From: Chara braunii
Taxonomy: Eukaryota; Streptophyta; Charophyceae; Charales; Characeae
Length of the DNA: 38,962 nt
Direction of reading: 5' to 3'
NCBI GenBank assembly: GCA_003427395.1
Contig: BFEA01000009.1
Span: forward strand, 7,496,079 to 7,535,040
The position numbers and the translations under genes are program-made. How positions within the stretch are numbered: the first letter of the stretch is position 1; each line of letters opens with the position of its first letter. The notes under the pieces were generated by a model. That model had not been told where the DNA came from. It did no database searches and was given only the letters and a program-made list of their open reading frames with translations. Shown piece by piece: positions 1-10,695 of the stretch.

Positions 1-369
1 TAGTGGCAAAACACTCGCTCGTTATTTATGTTAGTTGGGCCTCCACCGGCGACACACACGATTCTGTGCACCCGTACCATGAAGGGCAAGGGCCAACACG
101 CAAAACCTGCCTTGTCCGAGCTGTACCTTATCGTTTCATTTGCTAAGTCAAATCGGTATCGTATATCAACTTCCGTCGCTCTTCGTGCCGCGCTTGCGCA
201 AAAAACTGTTTCTCTATTTGCACGTGATTGCCTTTACATCCCTTCTCTCTTTCATGGTGGGACGTGGCATGGCCGTTGCTTATCAGTTTCCTTATGATCT
301 GATCATTTGTCCTCTTATCTTTGTCCGTTTGTCCTCTTATCTTTGTCCGTTTTTGCGCCTGTGCATCAG
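1..369 (+). other. Upstream intron (partial gene, 5' side off the window)
   Basis: No BTB-like coding is visible in any frame here, so this is read as intron of the NPH3-type gene that starts coding at 370. The last 60 bases are a long pyrimidine tract ending GTGCATCAG, a good 3' splice site with its AG at 368-369. The tract is built from two tandem copies of a 22-bp unit (306-327 and 328-349). The splice site is inferred from the fit to the family: the first residues after it match the Ala-Glu-Tyr-Leu-Glu-Met segment that follows the BTB domain in NPH3 proteins. Confidence 0.55.
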
Positions 370-2153
370 CGGAGTACTTGGAGATGAAGACGGAATCGCG
401 AGCGGGACTCGCGAGGGAAGGGAACCTGATGATGCTGACCGACACAACTCTGCAACGTTTCCTCAGCTACTGGTCAGACGCTGTGGCCGTCCTCCATCGC
501 TGCGAACCACTGGTGAACACTGGGGAAGGGAGCGAGATCGTCCAGCGCTGCGTCACCGCCATAGCCAAGGCTTGCCAGACCACCTCCATAGCCAAGGACA
601 GCACGAAGAGGGAGGCGAGCTTGCTGGCTACCATTCCGACTCACGAGTCGGTGCTGAGCCTACCCCTCACCCTTTACGTCAAGATCGTGGAGGCCATGTA
701 CGTCGCACGTCTCCCCGCGTCAGCGATCGGCGCCTCGGTGGAGGCATACTGCAGGTTATGGCTGGCCAACGGGAGCCTGTCGGCCACCCCGTCGTCTAGT
801 CTGGCCCTCCCCCTCTCTCCGGCTGCCGATCACACCCATACAAAAGCCGGTGGTGGCTCGATTGCCCCCGGCGCTGATATCGCCGCCGACAGCACGTCGA
901 CGGCATTTGACGCTTCGGACTGCGAATGGCTAGCCGCTGTGACCGAGTCTGCTTCTTCGTCCGACGGCCCTCTCGAGTGTGTCCTTTACGGAGAGAGGGA
1001 AAGCCAACTTGAAGGAGGGTCATGCATGCCGGTCTCTCGTCTGCCACGGCAGGAGGTCCTGCGATACCGCGAGATTGTGGAGGCCTTGACCGACCTGCTG
1101 CCTGAGGACAAGCGCGCTGTTCGCGTTTCCACCCTGCTTAAGCTGCTGAGGTGCTCTGTTCTGTTCGATGCAAGCAGCGATGTCCGGCAAAGGCTGGAAC
1201 GGATGGCCGGCGCACGGCTGGACGATATGGATATCGAGGATCTGAATCTCATTGGCACGGATGTCGAGGAGTTTCTGGCGTTGATCCGCGCTTTCAATGC
1301 GGCCGCCGAGGAGGATCTCGCGCTTGATGACCACAGCTATGGCGGCAATGACCTGTCGGGTACTAACAGCTGTGGCGCTGCTGGTGATCGTGCGTCGGTG
1401 AAGAAGGTTGCGGCATTGATAGACGACTACCTTCTTCGCGCAGTTAACAATGGAAGCTGGCACAATGACAGCGAAATGCTGACGGGGGGAGGTGGTAGGG
1501 GTGGTCGCCCACTCAGTGCAGAGCAGTTCATGGCCCTGGCTGAGTCCGTTCCGCCCGAGATGAGGGTTAGTCATGACGATCTGTTCAAAGCTGTGATGAC
1601 ATGGGCGTCCGGGCCGGACCACTTCCTCTCCGCCGCGGAGAGGAGGGACGCTCTCCCTCACTTGTGTAATTTGATAGATCCGTCACTGCTCTCCCAGGCG
1701 GTAGCAGAGCGCGCCGCCACAATGTGGGACTCGCTTCCTCTTCCCTTCATTGTGCAAATCCTTGCGAGCATCAAGGCACACCTCAGAGAGGTGCTTGACA
1801 AGCAGCTGACAGAGTTCCGCAAGGTGGAGACCGAGTTTCATCACGCCATGGAGGAGAAGAAGGGGATGGAGGCGGACCTTGCCGGGCTCCGGTTAAAACG
1901 CATGGCTTCGGACGACACACTGGCCGGCATGAAGAGGGCCATGGAAGAAGAGGCCAGAGAGATGGAGCATAGCGTCCGGGAGCTGGAAGGGCAAATCGAG
2001 GAGATGCAGAACAGGATAAGAAGGTTGCATCAGGAGAACGAAGAGTTCCGTACGGAGAAGGTACGGCGGAGTTCCAGCTCCCTCTTCGCCTGCCTCAGGC
2101 CAACGGCCAATGACCACGGCAGGGGGGGAGCCAATGCCAGCAACGGACGATGA
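370..2153 (+). CDS. NPH3/RPT2-family protein, 3' exon (BTB part missing at window edge)
   Basis: This family acts as BTB/CUL3 substrate adaptors and plasma-membrane scaffolds in phototropin blue-light signalling and auxin-carrier placement; that role is known for land plants and inferred here. The exon gives about 593 residues. Residues 1-60 (EYLEM, GNLMML, SYWSDAVAVLHRCEPL) match the linker after the BTB domain. The NPH3 domain spans about 95-465: LPLTLYVKIVEAMYVARLP, REIVEALTDLLPEDKRAVRV, STLLKLLRCSVLFDASSDVR, FMALAESVPPEMRVSHDDLF and LPLPFIVQIL. Glycine/serine-rich inserts (about 135-215 and 315-340) separate the blocks and are longer than usual. A coiled coil runs about 475-562, followed by RRSSSSLFACL, a basic-serine tail of the kind that is phosphorylated in NPH3. 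The start is set at the splice acceptor because an in-frame Met at 385 would cut the conserved linker. An open frame upstream to 321 has only a TTG start and is intron. The last 18 residues come from a tandem repeat. No introns interrupt the exon. Family call firm; orthology to NPH3 or RPT2 not decidable. Confidence 0.88.
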
Positions 2154-2240
2154 ACGGGAGTGTGAGGCTAACGGCCAATGACCACGGCAAGGGGCAGGGC
2201 GGGGGGGGGGCAATGCCAGCAACGGGTTTGAACGAAGGGG
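2097..2240 (+). repeat. 68-bp tandem duplication over the NPH3 stop codon
   Basis: Two copies (about 2097-2164 and 2165-2240) share AACGGCCAATGACCACGGCA and CAATGCCAGCAACGG. The first copy encodes the last 18 residues and the TGA stop at 2151-2153. The second lies just downstream and differs mainly by an expanded G-run. Confidence 0.85.
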
Positions 2241-5114
2241 GGGGTATACCACAGGCGACGAAAGAGGGGGTGTGAAACTCATGGCAGTGAAAGGAGAGAG
2301 AGCGAGGAGGAGGAGACACTGGACAATTCTAAACGCGGAAAGATGAGATCCATAATGGATTCCGAATCTTGACCTTTTTCGCAATCAGGGTCATGGAACG
2401 GGTACTAGTGGCCTTTTGGGTTTAATGTCAGACTTGTCACTGTTGTCAGTCACCCCATGTAGCAGGGCTAAGGGAGGGTACCAAACGATAAGTGAGTTCA
2501 ACTGAGTTGACGGTACGAAATTGTCCCTTGAAGCATCATTAGAAAGTTCGGAAATAAGCCCACGGTGACCCCATCTGGTTGAATAAATGGCACACACATG
2601 TAACTAACTGCACGCCGTCACGGTGCACGGTGACCCTCCTCAGAGGTCACGTGAGGTGGGACCGTGGGAGTTATGCAGTGTGGCTTGGAGTTAGTATGCA
2701 GTGCTCAATAGCGCCCTCCTCAGAAGTTCATGACGCTTGAGTTTCCCTACCGGTTTGAGAGGAATTTCAAGAAATTGGCAGGGTCTAGGGGAAGAAAGAC
2801 TGGAAAGTTTATATGCAGTTTTTTTGCGGGGGAGGGCCCGAAGCCGGTGGGGGGGGGGGGGGGGGGGGGGGAAGGGGTTTGGAGGGAGGGGGAGTGAGGG
2901 TAAGCGCTGTCTATGATCAAGATGGCCTCCACAATTGGCTATTTTGACTTTATGTTTGTAACGTCGTTATTATTCTATTTGATTTGATAATCCTTTTCGC
3001 AATTATTATTCTATTTGATAATCCTTTCCACGACTATGGTTGCGATTTTGTTGTTGTTATGGTTTTTAAGTCTCTCCACGGCTTTGCGATTTTGTTGTTG
3101 TTATGTTGTAAGTCTCTCCTCTCCATGGCTATGTTCTTATTTCGTTTCCCCACCAGTTTGTTGAGCTAGCCTGCCAATACGATGAGATAGGGCAGAATAT
3201 CATTGTGCAGATTCTGCAGTGCAGAACTTGGAAACGACCAAATGGGTTGTGTTGGGACACTGACTTAGGCATGTGGGAAGGTGATCTGTTTTGGTGTTTA
3301 TGGGACGGATCCCGGAGTCTTATTGAGGACCTCTTCCTTTCTTTGTGTTGCAGTCTTGCTGCACCATGGAGACAGGAAATGACATGTGCAGACTGTGAGA
3401 TTGCAACGCAAAAGTACTTCAAGTTGGTCTTCATTGACTCTTCAAGGAAGGAACATGAGGTGTGTGGGCCGTGAATGATTCGGAAGAAGCGAGAAATGTG
3501 GAGGTGGTCTTCAAATAACGAACATGACATGTGGCCTGGGCTGAGAGCTCTAATGGAGGAGTGAAAAATGTGGAGGTGGTTGACCACTGCTGGCTCTGCT
3601 CAGCTGTATGAGCCCCTAATATATGTGTGCACACGACAAGGCTTTCGCTTAAATCCTTTGGCCTAGTACTAAATGGTTAGATGTTTTATCTCAGTTATCT
3701 GTTCCCATAATATCCTCCCGTGTTGTGTGTATTTGGTAGTACATGAGGTAAGATACTCGAAAATACCACCAAAAGATGAGAGGAGCGTTCTGCCGAACTG
3801 GTCAAGCTTGACACGCTGTGACGCTGTACAGTTGACAATAATATGAGTGCCGTGTTTTGTGCTGCTAGTTTCAAATCTCTGAGAATCTTGATATCCTCTC
3901 TTCTTCCCATGAACAATTTCTCTTCCTTGTTGGTGAGGCGAGCCTTTTGGTGGCCCGTGTACACCGTGAACTGGGTGAAGGAGCAAAGAAATCTGAGTAT
4001 GGCTGGGTCACCCACTGGGTGCAGTGGGTGGGGCAGCCCCAAACCCCAAGTTCTATCGGTGAACATTGAAAAGTTTAAGGAAAGTTTCTTACTTCTTGAC
4101 CTGAATCGGTCTCCAGGGATTCTCCACAATTAGAGAACTAACCTGAGCGCATGTCTAACTCCACAACGGTTGCAGCAAATTGCAGTTCAAGATGCTCAAT
4201 AGAGTATAGTAGTGCAGTCTTGCTGTGTTTGTCGACCTGTTCCCATGCTACACACTACCCTCAGAATATGAATGTGGGTTACACCTTGCAGCCACTGGCA
4301 GGACATCCTCACGATGACATTTATTGTGTGTCTCTATCTAGCGCACCGATCTATATGAGTCCTAGCTTGAGAAGCCCTTCCTTGCCATACATATTTGGCA
4401 TATTATTCGATTTCAATAGACGTGGACTTCTCTTACCCAACCAATCATTAATGACCACTGCCACTAAATTAGGTGGCATTTTGTCTGTGGCACTAACATG
4501 GGGTCAAGAACCTGGTGTGGACGAGACGGAGTCTGATAGATCAAATAAAACTGAATGTTCACAGCAAATGTGGTCATGGATCTCAGGCCCCATCTGGATG
4601 TTGTGGTCTGACTGTAGCTTCAATCCTCGTGCTGAGGCCAGTGCGGTGCATGGCACTGCACGCACCCATGCTTGTAAGCACACCCACACGCGTTCGCGCG
4701 CGCACACACACACAGAGTGACACACACACACACACACACAAACGTAGTGACATCACTGACATGATAGTGTCACCCACACATCAATATACATACGCACACA
4801 CTCTGACACACAAGAACACGGTGCACACATAATGACGAGGAGGTGGAGGAGGAGGAGGAAAAAGAATAGGAGGGAAAAGAAGAGGAGGAGGAGGATGAAG
4901 ACAAGGAGTTAAGTGACATGCGTGCACCCTTGCTCCTCTTCCTCTTCTTCTGCTCCTTCATGTGTGTATGTCTGTGCCGCATGCATGTGTGTGTATGAAG
5001 AGTCCAATTTCCATGTACATGTGTGGCTGGATGTCACAGAAGAAGTTACAAGGCAGCAGGTATCAAGCAAGACAGCTAACTTGCCTAAGAAGTATACCCA
5101 ATATTACTTGGTAA
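2241..5114. other. Intergenic DNA, low-complexity rich, no supported gene
   Basis: I find no conserved protein. A possible poly(A) signal AATAAA at about 2582 could end the NPH3 transcript. Poly-G of 23 bases lies at 2849-2871. Local tandem duplications at 2966-3119 repeat TTCTATTTGATAATCC and GCGATTTTGTTGTTGTTATG. AAATGTGGAGGTGGT occurs twice at 3490-3580. Open frames at 3843-4133 and 4151-4720 show no family features, and the second runs into a CA microsatellite. Confidence 0.5.
4678..4742. repeat. (CA)n microsatellite with CG core
   Basis: Alternating CACACA blocks interrupted by GCGCGC and GAGTGA. It is followed at 4834-4911 by a GGA/GAA purine tract. The two together create spurious Thr/His- and Ser-rich open frames on both strands. 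Confidence 0.9.
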
Positions 5115-5264
5115 GATAGGCATACTTTTTTTCATTGTTTTAACTTATTTGGACCATTTCTCGATTTATTTGTGTCATCTTTGCACAGGGCCCATGCTAA
5201 TCTTCTCTCTCTGTATCGTTCCAATTTTAACGGATGTCCCGATTCCCGAAGGATAGGCATACTT
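5115..5264. repeat. 13-bp target-site duplication around the U6 copy
   Basis: GATAGGCATACTT occurs at 5115-5127 and again, identically, at 5252-5264. On the minus strand the order is duplication, U6, A-rich tail, duplication. That is the signature of target-primed reverse transcription by a LINE. Confidence 0.9.
5128..5251 (-). pseudogene. U6 snRNA retropseudogene
   Basis: U6 is the catalytic spliceosomal RNA transcribed by RNA polymerase III. On the minus strand this copy reads CCTTCGGG, GGACATCCG, AAAATTGGAACGATACAGAG, AAGATTAGCATGG, GATGACAC and AAATCGAGAAATGGTCCAAA, covering U6 nearly end to end. It departs from U6 in ways that would be damaging: ACAGAGAGAGAAG instead of ACAGAGAAG (4 extra bases in the invariant ACAGAGA box), 5 extra bases after the 5' tetraloop stem, and several changes in the 3' domain. 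No plant upstream sequence element (like TCCCACATCG) precedes it. After the U6 3' end comes an A-rich tail, and the whole is enclosed by a 13-bp target duplication. Read as a processed pseudogene. Confidence 0.92.
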
Positions 5265-5591
5265 AGTCTAGTGACTCTAGTCAAGTACTACATAAAAGAT
5301 ATTATACCAAAATAATACGAAGTTACAAACCCTGCATGTATATGCACCCTTCCCCATGAGCAATTGTGCGCACTCATACACAAAGGCTTTAAGCAGAGAA
5401 GTAGAAGGAGAACTTCAAGACGAAGACTCTGAGAATGAAGAAGAGAAAAAAGAAGACGGAGAAGAAGAAAAAAAGAGGAAAGAGAAAAGGAGGAGGAACA
5501 TGTGCCAAGGTAGCTATGCACTATGGCAAACAAATTAGAGGTTTGCGGGAAGTGGGGGGGGGGGGTCTACTCCTATTTTCTTCTCTCAAAA

Positions 5592-5699
5592 TTTTGGACC
5601 AGTTCAAATCCTTATTTGTGTGTCATCCTTGGATAGGCTGGCAGGAGCCCCTGAAGTCTTCTCTGTATCGGTGCAATGTTAGCAGATGTCTTGAAGGAC
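5592..5699 (-). pseudogene. Second, more diverged U6 snRNA pseudogene
   Basis: On the minus strand: CCTTCAAGACATCTGCTAAC, GATACAGAGAAGACTTCAGG, CCAAGGATGACACACAAAT and CTGGTCCAAAATTTT. The order of U6 blocks is kept and the ACAGAGA box is intact. The AGC triad region is lost, an insertion splits the segment before GATGACAC, and the 3' stem is altered. It lies about 340 bp from the better-preserved copy, in the same orientation. No clear target duplication is visible. Different internal changes suggest an independent, older insertion or a decayed true gene. Confidence 0.8.
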
Positions 5700-8551
5700 G
5701 AGCCTTTCTGTTTAGCTTTGCGCCATACAGTTACTCACAGGGCAATCTATTTATAGTTGCACCACGGGGGATTATTCGTAATGCTTTCTATTTATAGATC
5801 CATGCCACAAGGGACAACCGATATAATCCTAAAGGTAGAGTTATGTTCTCTCTATGGTTCAGAATCTTCAGATTGCTTGTAGTAACTGTTTGACAATGGT
5901 CAGTTCAGTTTCTTCACTCGTTCCTCTCGCTTTTGCATTCATGTATCAATCTTTTTTTTTCTCCCCCTTTTTTCTTCTTTTTTTCATGTTACAGTATCAA
6001 TCATATGTTCACAACACCAAGTTGAACATATGTGCAGGAAGGTCAGTGGTGACCCGAGGTAATATGTGAATGAGATTCTAACTCACCAAATACCACCGTC
6101 CAGCAATCTCGAGCGATTTCTCCTTCTGCAGGTTCAAATCTTGCAACCTTCCAGATGTAGAGTCCCCGAATCGCCATGTCACAACAATCATATATTATGG
6201 CAGAGAGAACATGTAGACAGTACTAGACACAGGTAAGTAGACAGATTGACAGATGGACAATTAGACACAGTAATAGACAGACATAAACTTTAAGACAGAT
6301 GGCTGGAAGATAATGGGGAAGTGATATGTCATCCTATTGACAGTGTTTGCTCTTTGAAGTACAGAGTCATGTAACTTACATGGCCAAATTTAAACTGGAT
6401 TGATTTCCCCAGCATGGACCTCTTCTGGGACGGTCACCCCTTTCTCTCACCAGATACTTCTCTTCCTTCACTCTAATAGCGCTTCAACCCTAGTGGAACT
6501 GTCATGACTCGGTATGGGTTCAAAATAGACAGATCAACCAACAGAGATATGGATAGGATCGCTCACTGACACGCTGTCATGTCCAGAAAGCCAGGTTGGG
6601 TGAGATAGGCAAGAGTTTTGTCTCCCTCTGAAAACCACTTTTGTGTTTTTTGAACTTGTTTCAGGTTTTCATTGTGGATGAAGATCTTGACAAGTACAGC
6701 TAGAAAGGGTGGGTTGGGTTGGGAACAAGGGCCGCAGCATATCTATCACAAGAGATGCGGACTCTAGGAGTCAGAAAGAAATTCAAAGAATACATTTCTT
6801 ATTGACAAATTGAATGTGAAATTTGAAGAGATGCGGGCATGGATTACCAACACCCTGGCACTAGCTGGCAGGCCTCAGGCTGCTGCTGCACAGAAAACCT
6901 GACAAAGGAGGTTTGAAATAAATCAAGAAATAATTTAGAGGTTAGAGCATAGGTCGGAAATTTGAAAAAAGTTTTGAAAGAAATCAAGAAATAATTCAAA
7001 TAAGTAAAAGATCTATGTTCATTCACCAAGTTAAGGCACTTCCAATCTGGATTCGTGTGTTTCATGTCTTGCCCCGCCTAATGGTAAGGTGTTAACTTAA
7101 AGCGGTTGTTACAGTAGTTGAATTCGCATCTAGTAGTTGAATTCGCATCTGTTAACTTAAAGCGGCTGTAGTTGAATTCGCGTTTCTGCCCAGTGACGCT
7201 CGCTGGGAGGGGACTCTCTCAACATTCAAATGTACAGGTGACATAGGTGAGCAGGGAAATTTAGTTTACGTCTCTACACTCTTCAAAAGATATACTACCA
7301 TGGCAGTCACGTCTTCATCGTCCTCTATCCAGTATGATTTCTAAACGGAGGAAGATAAGACCCCTGGCATCGGCGGCTTCCCCAAGGAGTTCTGGGAGGC
7401 TATGTGGGCACCGCTGTCCTATGTATCACCCGCGGCCACGGCCGCGGCGTCAAACTTGGAGGGCGGCCATGATCACGGCCGCCTCGGCTCCGGCCGCGGT
7501 TGGGTGCGGCTGCGACTTTCAGGCATATCGTTTAGACATAAAACAATTCTCAAAAAAAAAATTAAAAAAAATGGAGTTGTAGATCTTTTCGAGATCTAAA
7601 TTGAGAAATTTTTTATTTTATGCTTTGACTTCGTCTTCGAATTTTAAAAATTCAAAACTAATTTTCCTGAGGCAAAAGCTGTTTTGTATTTTTTTCTCAA
7701 GAAAAAACTATGGAACTTATGTGTTTTTTATTTCACATTCAGTGAAGTTTTTGGATATGACCACAAGGCAGGGGCAAAGCGAGCGCTAGCGCTAGCGCTC
7801 TCGAGCGTTAGCGTTAGCGCTAACTAGCGCTAGCGCCTCTGAATTTTTTATCTGAACGTGCGCCTGGGCTGTGGGGGATCGCGTCCGTGCAGCTGCGATC
7901 AGTGCTGCACGGTGCCAAAACCTAGGGTTGGGGTGGCGGAGGCGGTGAGGGAGAAGAGGTGCGTGGGCGCAGGGTGGGGGCTGCCTTGAGGAAGCACTGA
8001 AATGCTTCTGCCATATCCTGGTCCCGGTCAGTGTATGCTGGCATTCCTGGAGAGACTACGGGAGGAAGGAGGCGATGTGTGGTGGTCCGAAGGGCGGGAT
8101 CTGGGCGCCGTACATACCAGTATGTGAAACCTGTCAGGGATTTTGTCCCCTGGCTTTGATACGGAGTCAGAAGCTGGAGTTTCATGGGGAGATGAGAGAC
8201 GCGTGTGCATCGACAAGCGCCGGCTTACGGGAGAGCGACACTAGAGCTTGGCTGTGACCGGTATCGCCCACCGTCGTCGACAACGGGCTTCAAGCTGTGA
8301 TCGGCGTCGCTTAGCGTTGCTGTTGCTCCTGCTTTGGGCGTGGTGCAGTTTGCGAATCTTCATCCTTAATAGGCTCTTAAGTCTGTGTACAGTAGGAGGG
8401 TTAATTAGTTCAATTTGCTGTTTGTTTTGTTGATTGTTGGGCGGAATTCTGTCGGGTTTCTTAGCATCTAGGGTTGGGGGTGTAGACTTTCGGTTGCCCT
8501 ACTTATCTATGGTCTAAGTTGGTCTGTGTTTCAGTTGTTAGGGTTAGTGCT
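5700..8551. other. Intergenic DNA, no supported gene
   Basis: I see no conserved protein or RNA gene. Local structure includes an AGACA-type degenerate microsatellite (about 6210-6300) and a nested duplication at 7091-7184 (GTTAACTTAAAGCGG twice, GTTGAATTCGC three times). GC-rich palindromes lie at 7430-7505 (GGCGGCC and GGCCGCC arms), and GCGCTA-rich palindromic DNA at 7781-7836 (AGCGCTAGCGCTAGCGCT is a perfect palindrome). A B-box-like GGTTCAAATC at about 6131 lacks a matching A box. Confidence 0.5.
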
Positions 8552-8745
8552 GTTAATTTGTGTTAATTAGGGCGGGATGTTAATTACAGTTATTTAGGGT
8601 GTGTTGTTAATCACAGTTTATTGCGGTGCGACGTGCTTTAGTGTTAGGGTTGTTTGTGTTGATTTCTGTCAATTACGGCGGGATGTTAATTACAGTTAAT
8701 TAGAGTGTGGTGTTAATCACAGTTAATTAGGGTGCCACGTCGTAG
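8552..8745 (+). repeat. Tandem duplication, period about 106 bp
   Basis: Two diverged copies share GGCGGGATGTTAATTACAGT and GTGTTAATCACAGTT. No coding capacity. Position and composition look like degenerate non-coding repeat next to the SR element at 8823. Confidence 0.75.
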
Positions 8746-8822
8746 GTTTGCGGGTGCCGCGGTGGGGTTAATCCGGGCCGACGAGCCCGGTTCATCCCTG
8801 CAGGCCGTGGTTATTGATGTGA

Positions 8823-8894
8823 GGGACGCTGGACCCGTTTTCCAGCCTGTGATGATATAATATACTGCTTTTTTNTAAAAAAAAAAAAAAAAAA
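8823..8894 (+). mobile_element. SR family copy 1 (short structured retroposon, 3' shortened)
   Basis: Carries the SR head GGGACGCTGGACCCGTTTTC with hairpin arms GCTGGA and TCCAGC, then runs quickly into a T/A tract ending in about 17 A. The conserved second hairpin is absent. One undetermined base (N) is at 8875, in the homopolymer junction. Confidence 0.6.
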
Positions 8895-9018
8895 GTTGTT
8901 CAGTATATTTTTCTGCATAACATATTTTGTTTTCAGAATTTTTTGAATTTCTTCTTTTTTTTTTCCATGGCCCTGGGGTTGCGGCCTAGGCCGCGCATGG
9001 CCGCCTCCGGGGGGGATT

Positions 9019-9930
9019 CATAGCCGCTGTCCTCGGACTTAATGGTCAAAGCCTTAGCTAACAGAATGGTCCCGGAGATGGAGGGACAATCATCCAAGAC
9101 AATGTGCGGCTGGTCAATGAGATGATCAAGCTATCCCGCCAGTCCAAGCACAATGCTGTTCTCATCTTCCAAAACTTCAAACAAGCCTATAAACACGTGG
9201 ACTGCCTCTTTCTTGACAAATGCCTTGAGAAGCTAAACTTTGGACTGAAGCTTAGAACATGGGTGGACATTCTTCATCACAGCGCCACAACGGGGTTACA
9301 AATCAACGGTGTTTTCGCCCCTGAGATTAGGCTGCAGCCCTCAGTACGACAGAGGGACCCTTTAGCACCCTTCCTGTTCCTGATAGTGATGGAGGCAAAC
9401 GTCACACGGCTCCTAGTGGTAGGCCTTCCCAAGGAGGCAATCCCAATCTGCTCCATGTTCACCGATGACCTCAAGGTCATAATGGAGGCAACCCTTAACA
9501 ATATGGAAGAAATCTAGGGTTTCATGGACCGCTTCTCTCATATCTCAAACATGGTGGTCAATTGGCATAGCAAAACCTAGGGATGGTGGATACACTCTCA
9601 AGGGACTCAAGTCGGCCTGCGGAGCAACCGCATTGTCGTGCGAGGCACAGATCGGAGTACTGGAAGTTGCTCTCTCAACCCAAGGCAAACCCACCACTAA
9701 CGGCGATTGAGAATGGACCTCCAAACCCGCCCTGGAAACAACGAATCAATGGAGGGACAGACCGGCCTCCAGAGCCCTCTCCATTCAATGGCTTACTAGG
9801 GGGTCGATCCTCAGCCTGGACCCTCCATGGAGGGAGCTAACCTTATAACAAATCCGATATTTAGCTCCCCAAACCACACAAATGATAGAACTGCTTACCT
9901 GGATTGAGGACCACCTCTGATCACTCTCTT
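9019..9930 (+). pseudogene. LINE ORF2 reverse-transcriptase remnant (plant L1 type)
   Basis: Encodes the middle and thumb of a non-LTR retrotransposon reverse transcriptase, which copies LINE RNA at the target site. Visible blocks are LMVKALANRM (9040-9070), NVRLVNEMIKLSRQSKHNAV, then motif A-like LIFQNFKQAYKHVD, where L1 enzymes have DFKKAYDHVD. Next come LNFGLKLRTWVDILH, the motif B block with RQRDPLAPFLFLIVME, and catalytic motif C as FTDDLKVI (usually FADD). Loss of motif A aspartates, a frameshift near 9085 and TAG stops near 9517 and 9578 show it is dead. Weak coding similarity (SHISNMVVNW, then a Trp-rich thumb-like stretch) continues to about 9930. The endonuclease domain and ORF1 are absent upstream. 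It is on the opposite strand to the LINE at 24.8-31 kb and starts about where that one stops. Confidence 0.87.
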
Positions 9931-10630
9931 GTGCACACTCCATCCGCGAGACCGAAGGGAGAAAGGGGCGGTCGGGCAGGATCTGCCCAAGGATGATTTT
10001 TGGGTCACCTTGCTAAGAACCTTGTGACGAACCAATTTCTGCTCCGTGCGATCTTCTGCGCGATGATAATGCGGGGTCCTAAGATGGGAAGGATGGGCAA
10101 ATTACGGAAGATTGGGCTCGAAGGGAAATTGCATCGGTGTCCTCGCTTCTTCGTCTTTTTGCGTCGTTTCTTTTCGGATGGTTGGGTTCAGGGTCGGGCA
10201 AGTTCCGAGATGGCCGATTGAGTGGCTGTCGCGCCGACAAAGGCGCGATTAAGTTTGACGTCGCTCCTTTTTTGTTCTGTTGTCGGGTTTTAGGCGCGGA
10301 AATCGCGCGGGAAGTTTTGCTTCTTTTTGAATTTCTTTTTTGAATCTTGTCGAGCCCTCGATGGCTCTCGGAATTTCGGACTTTCTTTTCGGAATTAAGT
10401 TATTTTTGCATTAGCTAAGAATTTAGGAATTTAGGATTTTTTTTGCCGCGCGCTGCCTTCTTGCTCGCGGGCTTCTTTTTGCCGCTGCAACGGAGCTCCG
10501 ATTAGCCGGCGCCCTTAATCTTGCGCGTAACTGTGATTTTGGGCAGGGCGCCCTTGTAACTGTATTCTTCTTCTTGAGCTTCGTCTTTCCCGCTTTTTCT
10601 CTCCCTTGCTGTGTCTATCTAGCCCGCGGG

Positions 10631-10695
10631 TTGCATGATCAGATCGATGCGTGGAGAGTGGCTACGTCCCCCACGCTGCGATCTAACCATGCAGA
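10631..10695. other. Imperfect 23-bp hairpin
   Basis: Arms TGCATGATCAGATCGATGCG-TGG and CCACGCTGCGATCTAACCAT-GCA pair at 19 of 23 positions around a loop of about 17 bases. The size is like a small-RNA precursor or a small foldback element. No flanking target duplication seen. Confidence 0.6.

Noticed and set aside
6090-6170. Possible tRNA or SINE (GGTTCAAATC)
   Set aside because: B-box-like sequence only; no A box at the right distance and no cloverleaf pairing.
8874-8876. Biological meaning of the N base
   Set aside because: It sits at a T/A homopolymer junction and is a base-calling gap.
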